Source of the DNA: Hemileia vastatrix
Lineage: Eukaryota; Basidiomycota; Pucciniomycetes; Pucciniales; Zaghouaniaceae
Assembly: GCA_030280995.1 (NCBI GenBank)
Contig: JASXTE010000001.1
Coordinates: forward strand, 628,501-692,500
Reading direction: 5' to 3'
Length of the DNA stretch: 64,000 nt
The notes beneath the pieces are model-generated. The model was not told the origin of the DNA. It did not search any database and saw nothing but the letters and a program-made list of their open reading frames with translations. Shown here piece after piece: positions 11,350 to 23,033 of the stretch. Within the stretch, counting starts at the first letter, position 1. Each line of letters begins with the position of its first letter. The position numbers and the translations under genes were made by a program.

Positions 11350-11438
11350 CCAGTTCCTGACCATTACAATCCATATACTCTTTCCAGCCACCTACACCAC
11401 AAAGAACACAGTTCTTCCTCCAATCCTAACAAAAAGTA
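11350..11438 (+). pseudogene. 3' end of old R1 antisense gene 2
   Basis: Continues the last exon interrupted at 7778. It matches 44429-44530 (..PDHYNPYTLSSHLHHKEHSSSSNPNKK) and ends in TAA at 11436-11438. Confidence 0.65.
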
Positions 11439-11509
11439 AAAAAGCCAACATATTCCTGACCAACCGCCAGAGGCTTCTTCTTCCCAAAATTAAACAAAAA
11501 AAGAAACTA

Positions 11510-12635
11510 ATAATTCACTAAATAGAGAGAACAATAATAAATAGCAGATATATATAAAATATTTGTTTTATTTTTAATTTTGTTTTTTTGTTTTTTTTTA
11601 TTTTAATTTTTTTATTTTAATTTTTTTTTAATTTTTGATGAAATAAATAATAATTACAAATGGTATCCCCCAGAAAATCAATGAGCTGATCCCCTGATAC
11701 CTTACCCACATCCAAGTGCACCTTGATGTGGATACACCTTTGAATAATTTTTAAATGAATTGAGATAAAATACAAATTAAGAGAAATAATATCAATAAAG
11801 AAACAATGAAATAAATAGATATCAAAGAAAATAATAAGAAATGAGATAGAGATAAAAAAGAAAATAGCATTGACCAGCCAATTGATGATCCTTTCCACAC
11901 CAATGCTTGCCCACATCCAGCTGACCCTGATGTGGTGACATCATATAATATAATTTTATGACTTTTCCCTCTTTATATCCAAATAACTCACATAAAATAT
12001 TAAAAGAAAAAAAGAGAAAAAAGAAAATAATCTAAAAGTAATATCTATCACAACCATGGACACAAAATTCAAAGAAAGAAAAAAGAAAAAGAATCCTGCT
12101 CCATAGAAAGTCCATTCTAAGGAAATGATCACTGGGTGGGCTTCCTCCAAAAAGTGAAAATGATGGGAGACCACCAGTGATCCACAACAAATCCAAATAG
12201 GTTAAAGAAGCCAGTCCCAAGCCAGTTTGAAGTCATAGTGGAATTGAAACCTAAATAAAAAAACCAGAACTAGGATTCAACTAAGACAAACAAAATACTT
12301 GAAACAGACATTGTGGGGTAACTGTTCTACAGAGCAGCCAGATCATCAGTAACTCCCAAACTTGCCAAAATAAAATCTAGAAGCCCCCCCTGGGTACCTT
12401 CTAAAAAAAACACAACATCCAACACAATAAACCAAAGCCAATCAGTGTGAAGAGTCCAGCACTTGAAAAACCAAAAGAATTTCCCATTAAAAGTCATAGA
12501 GGACTAAAACCTATGAAGAGAAACCAATACTAGGGTTCAACCAAATTAAAAGAAGGGGTTGGAAACAAGCAATCTGGGGTAACTGTTCTACAGTGCAGCT
12601 AGCTCATCAGTTACCCCCACACTTGCCAAAATAAA
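11510..12635. repeat. Hairpin-rich region downstream of antisense gene 2 (old R1)
   Basis: No gene. An AT-rich stretch is followed by several inverted repeats also found at 44740-45700: CCACATCCAAG/CCTTGATGTGG (about 11708), a second CCACATCC..GATGTGG pair (about 11908), GATCACTGG/CCAGTGATC (12127-12183) and two GGGGTAACTG stems (about 12314 and 12568). The copy near 12314 has a damaged right arm. All can form stems on either strand. Confidence 0.6.
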
Positions 12636-12637
12636 AT

Positions 12638-13010
12638 CTAGAGCTGATCTTCATTCTTCAAAAATTTGTGCTGTTTAACCTCATGCTGGAGGCCTAAAAA
12701 TTGATCTAATTTATCTTCACAAAAATAATTCTTTTCTTCTTTCTTGATTATCTTCATATTTTTTTCTTGATTTTCTTCAGTTATCTTGAAATTTTTATTT
12801 TCTTTTCTTGAGTTTTCTTCTATCCTACAAAAATAACCAGTTGTTTCCCCAATGCTCAAAGACATGGAAAAGGTAATGTTTTTGAAATGTTTAGGAGAAA
12901 CCCTAGCAGTGCACAATTGGGAGGACCTTCTTTTAGACCCCAATCTCACCACTCCACTGCTTTTCCACATATCTTTCAATAAAGATATATAACCAATCTT
13001 CCTATTTAAA
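12638..13010 (-). pseudogene. N-terminal scrap of R1 pol
   Basis: Reads MWKSSGVVRLGSKRRSSQLCTARVS-KHFKNIT..SIGETTGYFCRIEENSRKE..GLQHEVKQH, colinear with the start of the pol frame at 58213. It then runs straight into the hairpin region, so RT, RNase H and integrase are deleted. Confidence 0.7.
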
Positions 13011-13208
13011 CTTGAATTAAAAATAATTGAGAATTTTGAGAGAGAACAGATAATTGATAAAAATCTTGAAGAATACTTGCAGAGAAGAGAAAAATTTAAA
13101 AGAGAAAGTTGAAAATCCACTTGGTATATCTCCAAGGGAGCTGACCTACCAAAACATGGGATTCCCTCACTTGGGAAGAGGTTGTAGCACTTGGGTGATC
13201 AGCCCTGA

Positions 13209-15640
13209 TCACTCTAAAAAAGAAAAACTCCCACTTGAGCCTGAGCTACACTCCAAAAAACCAGAGGCAGCATCCACTTCTCTTCTTCTGATACAACAGT
13301 CCATGCACTGGTACTTTGAAGACAAACCAGGCCTGTTCTCCCAACCATCCTCTCCAGGAGATGATAACCTCATGTGAAGTCTCCTTTCATCTTCACTTGT
13401 CAACTCCAGACTGATTCCCACATCAAACTGATAACTGATTCTTGCTTGAAAATCCATCAAGAATGGCCCACCCAAAACAGCTTTTACTGTTCCTTTGGAA
13501 ATATAAAAATGAACCTTTCCTGAGGCTCCACCAACATATAACTTCACAAACTCAAATGTTCCAACCAATTCAGTGACATGGCCACCAATCGCTCTCAAAT
13601 TTCAACTGATACCTGTCTTGATGGGGAGGCCCAGATGAGTAGCTTCAAACAAAGAAATCAGGTTAATCTGAGAACCTGAATCTACCAATGCCCTAGCCTC
13701 CCTGCCATTCAGAGTGATATTGACATAACCCAGAGGTGCAGAAAAATGAGTTTCCAACCCCTCTCCAAATTTTTCAGCAGAATAAAAAATGTATTCTACC
13801 TCCCCAGAGGAAACCCTTCTCCTGTTCAACAACTTTTTCTGCCTATCAGCCAACCCAGGACTGATAGCACAAAACTCTCCATAAGTAAGGAAAACCTAAC
13901 CCTGATTCATCCTTTCCAGGACAGAATACATAACATTAACTTTTCCAGAAACCACTGGCCTCTCAAAGTGGGCTCTTTGCTTCACTACCTTGGTCCTCAA
14001 AAATTCTTAAGGACCAGCACCACCAAAATATTTACTATCAACAGGAATCAAACCAGATCCCTCACCAGAGCCTCTACATCCAGCAGTCTTTGTCAATGAA
14101 GCCAAAGGGACATCTTCCTCAGAGTTAAAATCAAAATCCATAGGTATTGGATCACCATTCATGTCCAATGCTCCAAAACTAGGGGGTCTCCTATCAGCCA
14201 TACCCTTCTGAATTTTTTACAGCTCCTCTTTTATGTACTTCTTACTAGCTGCACTCTGCTTAGCATCCTCCTTTGAAGCCTTAGGCTTTAGTTGGGCCTG
14301 AGAACTGCTCTTAGGCCTTTCCACCTTCTCTGCTTCCAAATCATAAACACCAGCCAAGCATTCCCCACTTGACTTTCCACCACAGGAATACAACTCCAAA
14401 CCACCAAAGGAAGATGTAAATGAGACTCTATTAGCCTCCTTTCCCTTTCCCTTGCCATCATCTTCACCTTTACCAGAAGAAGAAGCCTCATTAAGCAACT
14501 CTTCAAACCTTGGCCACCTTGAGTTGACATTATGTCTCCTCTTCACCAAGTCCACTGGAGCCTGACCATCATAAAGCTTCACAAAAGAATCATCTGGGAA
14601 CTTAAACACTTTCCCATCAAATTCCACCTTCTCTTCAGAAAAATCCCCTATTCAGTGCCCATCAATCATTGGACTTGTGGCCCTTCCTGCTGCAAAAATA
14701 GCATTCCCAAGGATCACTCCTACTTACCCTCCTATTAAAATCTCTAGGCTGAGAAGGAGCCTTATTGGACTTCTGAGCCTCCTGAACAAAAATATGTAGC
14801 TGTTTTGTCAGATCAACCAACTGCTCCACTACTGGATCAGCCTCTATAGGCTTCTCAGGAGCCTTTTACTTGTTCACATTCTCCTTCTTCCTAGATTTGT
14901 CCACATCTTCAGCAAAAGCTTCACTGACCTTGATAACATACTTGGTGCTAGCTTCTTGGCAAAAATCCACTGTTATAATTTTCAGATGACCCTCCACAAA
15001 CTCCTTCACCAAAGATAGAGCAAGCCATTTCTGATTCCCATTGGGAAGAATCTTCATCTTATCCTTCATTTCCAACTCCTTCAATACATCAATTCTGACA
15101 TTCCTGGCCAGAGCAGACCAGAAAACATCCCTTGAAGAGTCAGTACTCTCCAAATTTTGCATATCCACCAAATAATTTACCACTAGCTCCAACTGAGCCA
15201 GAAAATCTTTATAATTATAGAGGTTTTCTACCCCTCCATAAGATTTCCATTCACTTGCAATCCTATTGAGATCTACCATTGAATATCTGGATCCCCACCT
15301 GTCTGTCATCTGCAGACACAACTTTTTCCAATCCTTTCTCCTATAACCCTCCATAGCATCCACTTCCTTCACCAGAGACCTTTCACCAATATAGAAGATG
15401 ACTTGCTTCACCATGCCCAAGTGAGAAGCACCATTCACATTCCCAGAAGCCTCAAATAGCTCCAGAAACAACTTCACATCATCCCCCATAAACAAAGGCC
15501 CCTTCCAGGACTTGATCCTAACAGAAGGCCTAACAGAAACAGGAGGATTACCAACCTCAGGAGCACCAACAGTGCCACTACCACCAATAGAGAAAGAGGG
15601 CCCAGAAGCCCGTGTCCAATAGATTCCAGAAAACCAATCT
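13209..15640 (-). pseudogene. R1 gag-pro, old copy
   Basis: Fragments in three frames reproduce the gag-pro of the better copy at 58453-60833. The gag core reads SWKGPLFMGDDVKLFLELFEASG and DWKKLCLQMTDRWGSRYSMVDLNR. A linker carries the paired SCGGKSSGEC segment. The protease motif is ALVDSGSQINLISLFEATHLG (near 13680), followed by GKVHFYISKGTVKAVLGGPFLMDF. The zinc-knuckle part is garbled. Stops near 14214, 14202 and 13600 and a stop before TERS-like sequences show it is dead. The junction that is frameshifted in the other copy (SFTSSFGGLELYSCGG) is in frame here, which shows gag and protease were one ORF. Confidence 0.75.
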
Positions 15641-15680
15641 CCAACCACAGAAGAGAGTCCAAAAATCTAACAAATCCTCA

Positions 15681-15697
15681 CCCCACGTTGGGTGCCA
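15681..15697 (-). other. Primer binding site, tRNA-Lys type (old R1)
   Basis: On the minus strand, TGGCACCCAACGTGGGG begins four bases after the LTR end. It differs by one base from the PBS at 60904-60920. Confidence 0.8.
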
Positions 15698-15701
15698 GAA
15701 A

Positions 15702-17021
15702 TGTAGACAATCCTATAGTACTAACTATAGGCCTTGACCTAGGGAGTTGGAGTAAAACTGGAGAGAAAAACACCTGTCCCTTTGAGAAGTACCAGGTGAG
15801 ATTTATTTGCTACAGCAAATTAGAGACTGTTACTATACCCCTTCAAACACACTTCTTGACTGCTTAACAAGTCAAGACAGTAGCCAATAGTAGACCACTG
15901 AGAACCAAAAAACCAAAAACCTTAAATGCAGAGAGATCCACACCATAAAAACAAAAACACTGTGCACTTGTTGCACAGAAAACAGCAATAATACTTGATG
16001 CAGGTTGCAAAGCTACACTAGAGAAACCAGTTTCCAAAGTTGAGTTAAATGAAGAACTAACCTTACAACAAACACAGCCAATTGTGGCCAAAAAAAGTGA
16101 AAACTGAGTGAGAAATTAATGATATAATTACCAGATGGTTGTATGATAATTAAGGTTCCCCCAAACTGTCTTCTTCAGTATGTACACACAGACCTCCACC
16201 TAAAAAATTCATGCACAGCAACAAATTTGGCTCTTGTGACAGCCAAATTGAATAAAAACCCTCTAAAAAGGCTCCCCAGCCTTCTATGACCAAGGCTTCC
16301 GGATCTCCATGAAGCCAGAAAACCACTAACACCACACAATATGGGGGGCGGACTTACTAGCAAGTCCACAACCTTGGACCCAAACTCACCACAGGTTGAA
16401 AACACATTGAGCTATTGATAAAGGAACCATACAATCAGGGATGAACACCACTCAGCAGAACAGTTTTAGGTGGGTGTTCAAGTAGAGTTCAGTATGGGTT
16501 CAGTATGAGTTTAGTCTGAGTTCCATCTGAGTTCATGTTGAGGACTTACTAGCAAGTTCACACCCTATATTGTGTAGTGTAAAAACCTCCAATAAAGTCC
16601 AAAATACTTAGAAAAATCCACCACACAACTACTAAAACCTTTAAAACACAAAATTAAGCTATGTCAACATTGAGACATAAAATATAGAGCCAAATTAGCT
16701 CTACTTAATTTTATTAAGCACTTAACCCTAAGACTTAAGGTTAGCACGTAAAACACCAAAAACAAAATTAAACAGCTATCTTTTAGAAATGAAAAGTGAG
16801 TAAATTACCCCTCAAAACTTGGAATATGAAGAATATCAACATGGCATCAAATATAGAGAAAAACTGGGGCTATCCAATGGTAGTAACCACATACCCTTAG
16901 TCCCAATATTCACTGAGTAAAAACCACAATACAACTAATTCTTCAACCAATGTCAATTAAGACATACAAAAACAGCGCCAAACAGACCAACAAAGGCCTC
17001 TTCCAATGTTGGAAGACCACA
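15702..17021 (-). repeat. R1 LTR (copy D, 5' LTR of old R1) with nested MITE
   Basis: TGTAGACAATCC..GGAAGACCACA on the plus strand, 1320 bp. Removing the 250-bp MITE at 16330-16579 and its 3-bp duplication returns it to the usual length of about 1.07 kb. Confidence 0.9.
16330..16579. mobile_element. CACTA-like MITE 1
   Basis: 250 bp, CACCACACAATATGGGG at one end and the inverted form at the other, flanked by TAA on both sides. Comparison with LTR copies A and C shows the empty site (..ACCATTAAAAACC..), which proves the insertion and its 3-bp duplication. CACTA-type ends plus 3-bp duplication suggest the CACTA/EnSpm group. No coding capacity. Confidence 0.85.
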
Positions 17022-17841
17022 GCATCTGAAATGTATTTAGTGGAACGTACACAGCACATTAAAAAAAATGTTAATATTCTTCACCCACGTTTGCCTGTTA
17101 CTTTGATCAGCTTTCAGTTTAGACATCTTGTTTCTTCTTTGAATTATTTCATCAATTACATCAGCACAGTCTTTACCTTTGTAAGTTACAAAAGTGTGGT
17201 GTTCAGTGTCTGGTAAAAAAGAATTGCTGCTAAAGGATGAATCAGAAGGGGAATGGCGTTTATTGCTGGTTCTTGCATGACAGGACGACAAGGCACAATT
17301 ATTATTGTGTCTTGGTTGTCACGAATGCAAACCTGTTTTTCTTTGCAACGAAATTGGATGAGAGCAAACCCCTGAGGTTTGCCTATTTAGATGAGGGGGA
17401 GAGGGGGAATAATGCAAGAGGGTGGCTCACTATTGGCTGATGGGGAAATAGGGGAGGGGGAGGGAGGTGTTGGGGTAGGTGTGGGTAGGCAAGCGGTGTT
17501 TGCACTGTTGCTTGAGGAGGTAGGTGAGGAAGGGGTACCTGAAAACAAGTGCAATTATTGCCTTGTGTGGGTATTAAGTGAGGGAGGAGGGTTTAGATTC
17601 CTCAATTTGCACAACAAAAGAGGAGGGTGCTTGCATTGTATCCTAGGACACGATTGGAAAGGGTTTTGCTCAGAGGATTCAGCTGGCATGAATTAAAAAA
17701 ACCAGTTGCACTAAATAATTAATTGTAGCGCTAAACACAAAGTGCTTGGGAGATTAATTGCACTTTAAAAAGACTTGTTTAACGTGGGGCAGGCATGGGG
17801 AACACAAATGTTATTCTGGGAAATACAAAATCACAAATACT
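17022..17841 (-). other. Unassigned remnant, possibly gag-like, between old R1 and T2
   Basis: The minus strand has an ATG near 17688, a Pro/Ser-rich stretch (TPTPTPPSPSPISPS, 17440-17530) and an open piece at 17037-17291 (TYKGKDCADVIDEIIQRRNKMSKLK), but frames are interrupted by stops. The low-complexity N-terminus is similar in style to the copia gag at 23134, and an old copia LTR lies just beyond T2 in the same orientation. It could therefore be the rest of that element. I cannot identify it securely. Confidence 0.3.
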
Positions 17842-17842
17842 A

Positions 17843-18200
17843 CAGCTATGTTATTTAGTCTTGGTGCAGCTGTAAATTTTTTGGCCACTTGTTCACAGCA
17901 ATTTTGGTAGGTTTTCCGTGTCATCAGCTGTCAAAAAAAACTTGATTTAGCATCTACCTTGTGACATGTCACCACCAGAGCTGGCCCACCCCATCCCTCC
18001 GACCCGATCCCCCCCATCCACCCCATCCTCCCAATCAATTCCTGGTGAACAATTCCACCCTCCTATCAATCCTGGACACTCTCACCCCTCCAGTTCTTTT
18101 TTTTATCGGCCAATCACTTTTTCATTCTCTGGGTCTTCTTTTATAAACACTTATTTCGTAAGATTCTATTTTTTTTTCTTTGTTTTTTTTCTTTCACTAA
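17843..18200 (+). repeat. Left terminal inverted repeat of T2
   Basis: Reverse complement of 22034-22399 with few mismatches: GACATGTCACCACCAGAGC, a C-rich stretch and CTTTCACTAAT. It probably carries the promoter of the plus-strand gene. The corresponding right repeat sits upstream of the transposase. Confidence 0.85.
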
Positions 18201-18411
18201 TCTTTTTATTTTTAGCATTCTCCCCCCTCCAGTTCTTATTTTATCGCCTGATCACTTTTTCTTTCTCTGGGTCTTTTTTTGTAAACACTTATTTTGTGAG
18301 TTTCTATTTTTCATTCCTTCGTTTTTTTTCTTTCACTAATCTTTTTCTTTTCTTTTTCAGCATTCTCCCCCCTCCAGTTCTTATCCATATGTTTATTTCA
18401 TTTTGCCCCCT

Positions 18412-19838
18412 ATGACCTCTCAAAATCCTTTCATAAATCCTCCAAGTCTTCCTTCAAGTTACTCTCTCTTGGAATTAAACAATATTGATCTGAAAAACAA
18501 CTTGGTAAACAGCTTGACTTCTGTGCCTTCTAATTTATCCAACAATGATCATGAAGATGATTCCTTGAAATCTCTGATAACTATAAATCTTGAGTTCATA
18601 CTATTCATGAAGAAGAAGCAAGTCTCAGATGCTTGCAAATCAAAGGCTACAAGTGAAGCTGGCCCTCCCATGCGCCAGATATGTTCTGAACAAGGAAAGT
18701 TAAGTTTTTTGTGGGATGTTGAAAACACAAGCCTAAATGCCTTCAAGAGCCGTGCGATTCAAACTATCAGAGAAGATGAAAATAAATTGTTGGCTGCACA
18801 CATTGAAATGGAGCAAAATTCTACATTCTGGGTTGGCATCATTTCAAGATCTGGTGAATTCTCTGCCCAAAAGAAAACTAAGTTGAAAAACGATGAAATT
18901 CTTAAAAAATACCTAAGTGTGGCGCAACTTGCTTTTCTTGACCGTCAAATCATTCTTCAGTTGGAGCAAATGGATCCCAAGGTTTTTCATGAGGTTTGTT
19001 TCTTTGTTTATTTATCATTTTTATTTCTTTAACTTAGTCTCTTTATTTATTTTTCCCAGAGACTTTGAGCATACCAGGATCTTGAAGCAAGTGTTTCACT
19101 CAACAGTATTGACAACATTTCTCCTTCAGCAACTCAGAGCATGCAAAGAGATGCAGGAAATTACGAACGTGTCAAATTACTATTGCAAGTCCATCATAAG
19201 AGGAGTGAAATTACCAATGGTGAACTTGTTCACTGTTGTGTTAATCCAGCCAATCCTCAAGAGTACTTTATACTAACTTACGATATGGCAGAAACTTGAG
19301 TAAATGCTATGGTATGTGTCTTGATTTCATCACCTCACCTCAACATTCTAATTAATTTAGTAATTTATTTATTTATCTCTTTGAAGAAGGAAAATCTGAA
19401 AGAATTCACCTACCTTGTGCCTCCCAAAGCCTCCCAATTTGCTTTCAAGATGAAAATTATTAAAAAAAGGGGTCGTGGTTCTAAAGAAGTTCAAGTTTCC
19501 TCCTCTCCTGACCAGCTTCCAGCCAGCGATTCTTCAGTCTCTATTCCTTCATCTGACCTGTATGAGCTTGAAAATGAATCTCCAATGAGTCGCTTCAAAG
19601 ATTTTTTTGTAAGGCCAAAGTTGATGCAAATAATGTCAAGCTCCAGGAAGCTATTCAAAAATTAGGTTTGTCGCATTGGAGTCATTTTCAAGACTATACA
19701 GTTGGTGAATTGATTGAAGCTGGTGCTCCAGATGCCCTTGCAAGGGCTTGTATTTGCACATGCAATACTTACAAAGCACATCTTAAAGAGTCTCGTAAGT
19801 TGAATAAGAAGCATAAGCACGGTGTTGGTGCAGCTTGA
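18412..19838 (+). pseudogene. T2 accessory gene of unknown function
   Basis: ATG at 18412. Exons are 18412-18993, 19060-19311 and 19387-19838, with GT-AG introns (GTTTGT..CCCAG, GTATGT..GAAG). About 425 residues. The first exon has KLSFLWDVENTSLNAFKSRAIQTIREDENKLL and a KTKLKNDEILKKYLSVAQLAFLDRQI-type helical region. The last exon ends LGLSHWSHFQDYTVGELIEAG and CICTCNTYKAHLKE. Two in-frame TGA codons in exon 2 and a one-base loss in a T-run near 19605 break it. No domain is recognised. Its position mirrors the transposase across the element, which suggests a role in transposition or regulation (inference). Confidence 0.55.
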
Positions 19839-20045
19839 GGGAATTTGAATGATATATTTAATTGTTTTTTTTATTTAAAAAGCAGACTTATTATAAACTT
19901 ATATAAAAAATGTTAAGAAAAGAATTATTGTTGAACTTGAATTTCTCCAAGTTGAATGTGGCATGTCAAAATGTTGAACAATTCCTATGATTTTTTTTTT
20001 CTAAGAAAAATAAGTTTCAAAGAAAATTTTTTCTATGTCATCAAT

Positions 20046-20431
20046 CACCAAGCAATATGGGGGGCGGACTTGCTAGAAAGTCTGAAACTTGAAGTCAGAT
20101 GGAAATCAGATGGAACTCAGACTGAAATAATACTGAACTTTCACTTGAAGTATCACACAAATAATAATGGATCTATATTGAAAACATAGTGAAAGTGTGA
20201 GGATAACTGAATGGAAGCCAGAAAAAATCATTCCATGAGTCTACTCAATGCAAAGTATTTTTTGAAGCAACTTATTTAAATAATACTTTATTAAATTAAG
20301 TTGATCAATAAAAATTGATTGACAATATTGCAATTCTTAAATACAATAAGTTTATTAATGCTCAAAAAGATATGAATTAGGGTTCAAGGTGGCAGACTTG
20401 CTAGCACGTCTGCCCCCCATATTGCGTGGTG
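20046..20431. mobile_element. CACTA-like MITE 2
   Basis: 386 bp, CACCAAGCAATATGGGG..inverted.. CCCCCCATATTGCGTGGTG, flanked by AAT on both sides. It is the longest member in the window. No genes. Confidence 0.85.
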
Positions 20432-20621
20432 AATGTGCCAAACTTATTTCTAAGTTCCTCTTTCTCAGCTAGAAAAAAACTAAAAGTAAAATTTTATTTC
20501 ATTGCAACATTTTCATTAAATTATTTCTAGCTTGCCTTTTTGGTGGCAAAAATTAAAATCATAATTTATTAAATCTGTAATTTATGGTGTCTACATCAAA
20601 TTGCATATTTTCAAAAGCTAT

Positions 20622-21720
20622 CTATTGAACATATCCACTAGCTTTGAAACATGAGTACATCAAATCTGAGGTGAAAACTATTTTGACCCATATGTTTAAT
20701 ATTTCCTCATCATCTGCTCCTCCCTTCATAACTTGATGAAAACGTAACCTGCTCTTCAAAACACCAAAGCATTTTTCTATGGGGTTAAGGTCTGGTGAAT
20801 ATGCAGGAAGATACAGCAATTTACTGCCCTTTTTTTCTATTATCTCACTGACACGTCCTCCATGGTGAATTGAAGAATTGTCCATTACAAGGACACTACA
20901 AGGCTCAGGAAAAGGATTCATCATCGGAATCTAAGAAAAAAAAATTATAGTTCTACATGATAAAAATACAAAACAGAAGAGCTTACCAGAATGTTCTCAA
21001 GGTAATATTCTATATCAAATCGACAAAAAGTTTCTAGTTGGGTAGTTGTTGCAACTAAACCAGAAAGGGAAATTGCAGGGATGATTGTAAATCAATGAGA
21101 AGCCCTAAAATGAGGACAACGTTTTGTTCATGTTCCTACTTTAGACCAGCCCTTGCCTTGTTGAACTTCATCAAATGAGATTCCAGACTCATCTGTTTTT
21201 TAAATTGGAGTATCAATAGAGAGAAATTTAACATATAAATTTACTATGATTACTTACCAGTGAAAACCAGCATATTGGGATTATATTGGCCAACATTTGA
21301 CATATACCTAATACGCTGGTCATAATCTTGCCTTGGGTCAACTTTTTTGGTAGTTTTCTTGCTCATATGGAGGCATATAACTAGCTCATTATGTATAGTA
21401 GATAGACATACCTCCAAATCATAAATTTCACGCAATGCCTTTTGCAATTCTATTTGGTATTTGGTCGGATCAGTTTCAAGCAATTCTTGAAGGAACTCGC
21501 GTTGTTCATCATCAAGCTTGAATGGTTGGCCACGTTTGAGGTAAGTTGATGGGTCAGTAACCACAGCTCTTGTGCTGTGGTAGAGCTTCAACCAACGATA
21601 TAGAGAGTTTTGATGAATTTTTGAGGCATTTTTTAAATTTATTACAGATAAGCTTTCCCCATCAATAGCGGCATTGACAGCCTTGACCTTCAATTTGGGG
21701 TTTTACTTGATGAACACCAT
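20622..21720 (-). pseudogene. T2 transposase, Tc1/mariner DD34E (DDE_3) type
   Basis: Exons 21720-21258, 21192-20987 and 20930-20622, with introns GTAAGT..AACAG and GTAAGC..CTTAG. The N-terminus is a helix-turn-helix region (IHQNSLYRWLKLYHSTRAVV, RGQPFKLDDEQREFL). The catalytic triad is FTDESG (first Asp), VMDNSSIHHG (second Asp) and SPDLNPIEKCF (Glu), with 34 residues between the second Asp and Glu. Inactivated by three nonsense codons: TAA at codon 6 (21703-21705) and two TGA in exon 2. All are explicable as C-to-T or G-to-A changes. The start ATG lies about 50 bp inside the terminal repeat. Confidence 0.8.
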
Positions 21721-21770
21721 GGATGGAGGTTGATTTGAGAGGAAAGAACACTGAAAAAGAAAAGAAAAAT

Positions 21771-22030
21771 CACTACGCAATATAGGGGGTGGACTTGCTA
21801 GCAAGTCCCCAACCTGAACTCAGACTGAACTCAGATGGAACTCAGACTGAACTCATACTGAACTCATACTGAACTCTACTTGAAGACCCACAAAAACTGT
21901 TATGCTGAGTGGTGTTCATCCCTGATTGTATGGTTCCTTTGTCAATAGCTCAATGTGTGTTCAATCTGTGGTGAATTTGAGTCCAAGGTTGCGGACTTGC
22001 TAACAAGTCCGCCCCCCGTATTGCGCGGTG
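21771..22030. mobile_element. CACTA-like MITE 3 (inside the right TIR of T2)
   Basis: 260 bp, CACTACGCAATATAGGGGG..inverted.., flanked by AAT on both sides (21768-21770, 22031-22033). Internal short repeats of GAACTCAGACT and GAACTCATACT. The outer 40 bases include the perfect palindrome GGACTTGCTAGCAAGTCC. Confidence 0.9.
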
Positions 22031-22033
22031 AAT

Positions 22034-22399
22034 ATTAGTGAAAGAAAAAAAAACAAAGGAAAAAAAAATAGAAACTTACGAAATAAGTGTTTATAAAAGA
22101 AGACCTGGAGAAAGAAAAAGTGATTGGCCGATAAAAAAAAAGAACTTGAGGGGTGAGAGTGTCCAGGATTGATAGGAGGGTGGAATTGTTCACCAGGAAT
22201 TGATTGGGAGGATGGGGTGGATGGGGGGGGATCGGGTTGGAGAGATGGGGTGGGCCAGCTCTGGTGGTGACATGTCACAAGGTAGATGCTCAATCAAGTT
22301 TTTTTTTTTGACAGCTGATGACACGGAAAACCTACCAAAATTGCTGTGAACAAGTGGCCAAAAAATTTACAGCTGCACCAAGACTAAATAACATAGCTG
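22034..22399 (-). repeat. Right terminal inverted repeat of T2
   Basis: Pairs with 17843-18200. The MITE at 21771-22030 separates it from the transposase leader. Confidence 0.85.
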
Positions 22400-22401
22400 C
22401 A

Positions 22402-22510
22402 GGCACAGCCCATAACCTATGGTAGCAGTGTCAGCGCTTTGTCTGGAGTGAACCGGAGTTAGACACGTCAGCTGCACCACACAGATTATATACACCTTAT
22501 GTACTTAACA
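22402..22510 (-). repeat. Old copia-type LTR end plus primer site, cut by T2
   Basis: On the minus strand, TGTTAAGTAC at 22510 runs through CTGACACTGCTACC (end near 22422) and into AGGTTATGGGCTGT. This matches in order the LTR and primer site of the copia element at 22859-23045, with substantial divergence. T2 inserted directly after the primer site. Confidence 0.65.
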
Positions 22511-22858
22511 ATCACTAAGCTACTATCATACTACACATAACAAATATAGGCAAGTTGCGTGTGACATGATGCATGGCTTGTGCGTGACATGTGCAAGATG
22601 AGAAGTCCCGTTTCTATTGAGGAGACACAATGTCTTGATTTGTGCGCAGGATATAGCCACCTGAAATGTAAACGTGACACAGTTTTTCTCACAGTGAGTG
22701 AAACATGTTAATAAATTACAAATTATAATGTAGGTCTATATATATAAAAGATAAGTAGAAAAAAAAAAAATCAAAATCAAATCAGTATTGGATTGGGTCT
22801 TTTTTTTTTTGTTAATCTCCATTTTTTTGATATTTATGTATATATATCAATCTAAATG
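22511..22858. other. AT-rich interspersed sequence
   Basis: No gene or repeat recognised; A- and T-runs near 22757 and 22801. Confidence 0.5.
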
Positions 22859-22975
22859 TGTTAAGTCAATAGGACTATGTACTTAGTTATGTGAGCAAAT
22901 GTATATAGTCTGTAGTCGCGGCGTCCCCTGTTCTCCGGTTCTTTCCGGAGTTCTACAGGCTGACACTGTGCTACA
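22859..22975 (+). repeat. Copia 5' LTR
   Basis: TGTTAAGTCAATAGG..CACTGTGCTACA. The terminal about 40 bp are duplicated downstream at 22994-23033, before the primer site. Confidence 0.9.
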
Positions 22976-23033
22976 GGTAAGCAATGCAATAACTGGTTCT
23001 TTCCGGAGTTCTACAGGCTGACACCGTGCTACA

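Larger units (their letters stand above)
3497..17021 (-). mobile_element. Old, RT-deleted copy of gypsy-type retrotransposon R1
   Basis: Outer parts are a truncated 3' LTR (3497-3918) and the 5' LTR (15702-17021), both in minus orientation, with a tRNA-Lys-type PBS at 15681-15697. Between them lie plus-strand antisense genes 1 and 2, a hairpin-rich region, then gag-pro on the minus strand. Compared with the fuller copy at 40460-61992, everything from integrase back through reverse transcriptase is missing: sequence matching 45690 joins sequence matching 57850 at about 12640. Solo LTRs B and C and the 7779-10263 unit inserted later. Many stops make it non-autonomous. Confidence 0.75.
17843..22399. 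mobile_element. T2: Tc1/mariner-type transposon with long TIRs and a second gene
   Basis: Inverted repeats of about 360 bp (17843-18200 and 22034-22399), beginning CAGCTATGTTATTTAG, enclose two convergent genes that start just inside the repeats: an unknown gene on plus (18412-19838) and a DD34E transposase on minus (20622-21720). The left flank is TA and the right CA, compatible with a decayed TA duplication. Two CACTA-like MITEs are nested inside. The left repeat is followed by an imperfect direct repeat of its inner about 130 bp (18220-18360). Long TIRs and a second gene are unusual for Tc1/mariner. Confidence 0.75.

Noticed and set aside
17037..17291. Host gene on the minus strand (TYKGKDCADVIDE..)
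   Set aside because: Only 84 residues, stops on both sides, no start context, flanked by transposons; kept as an unassigned remnant.
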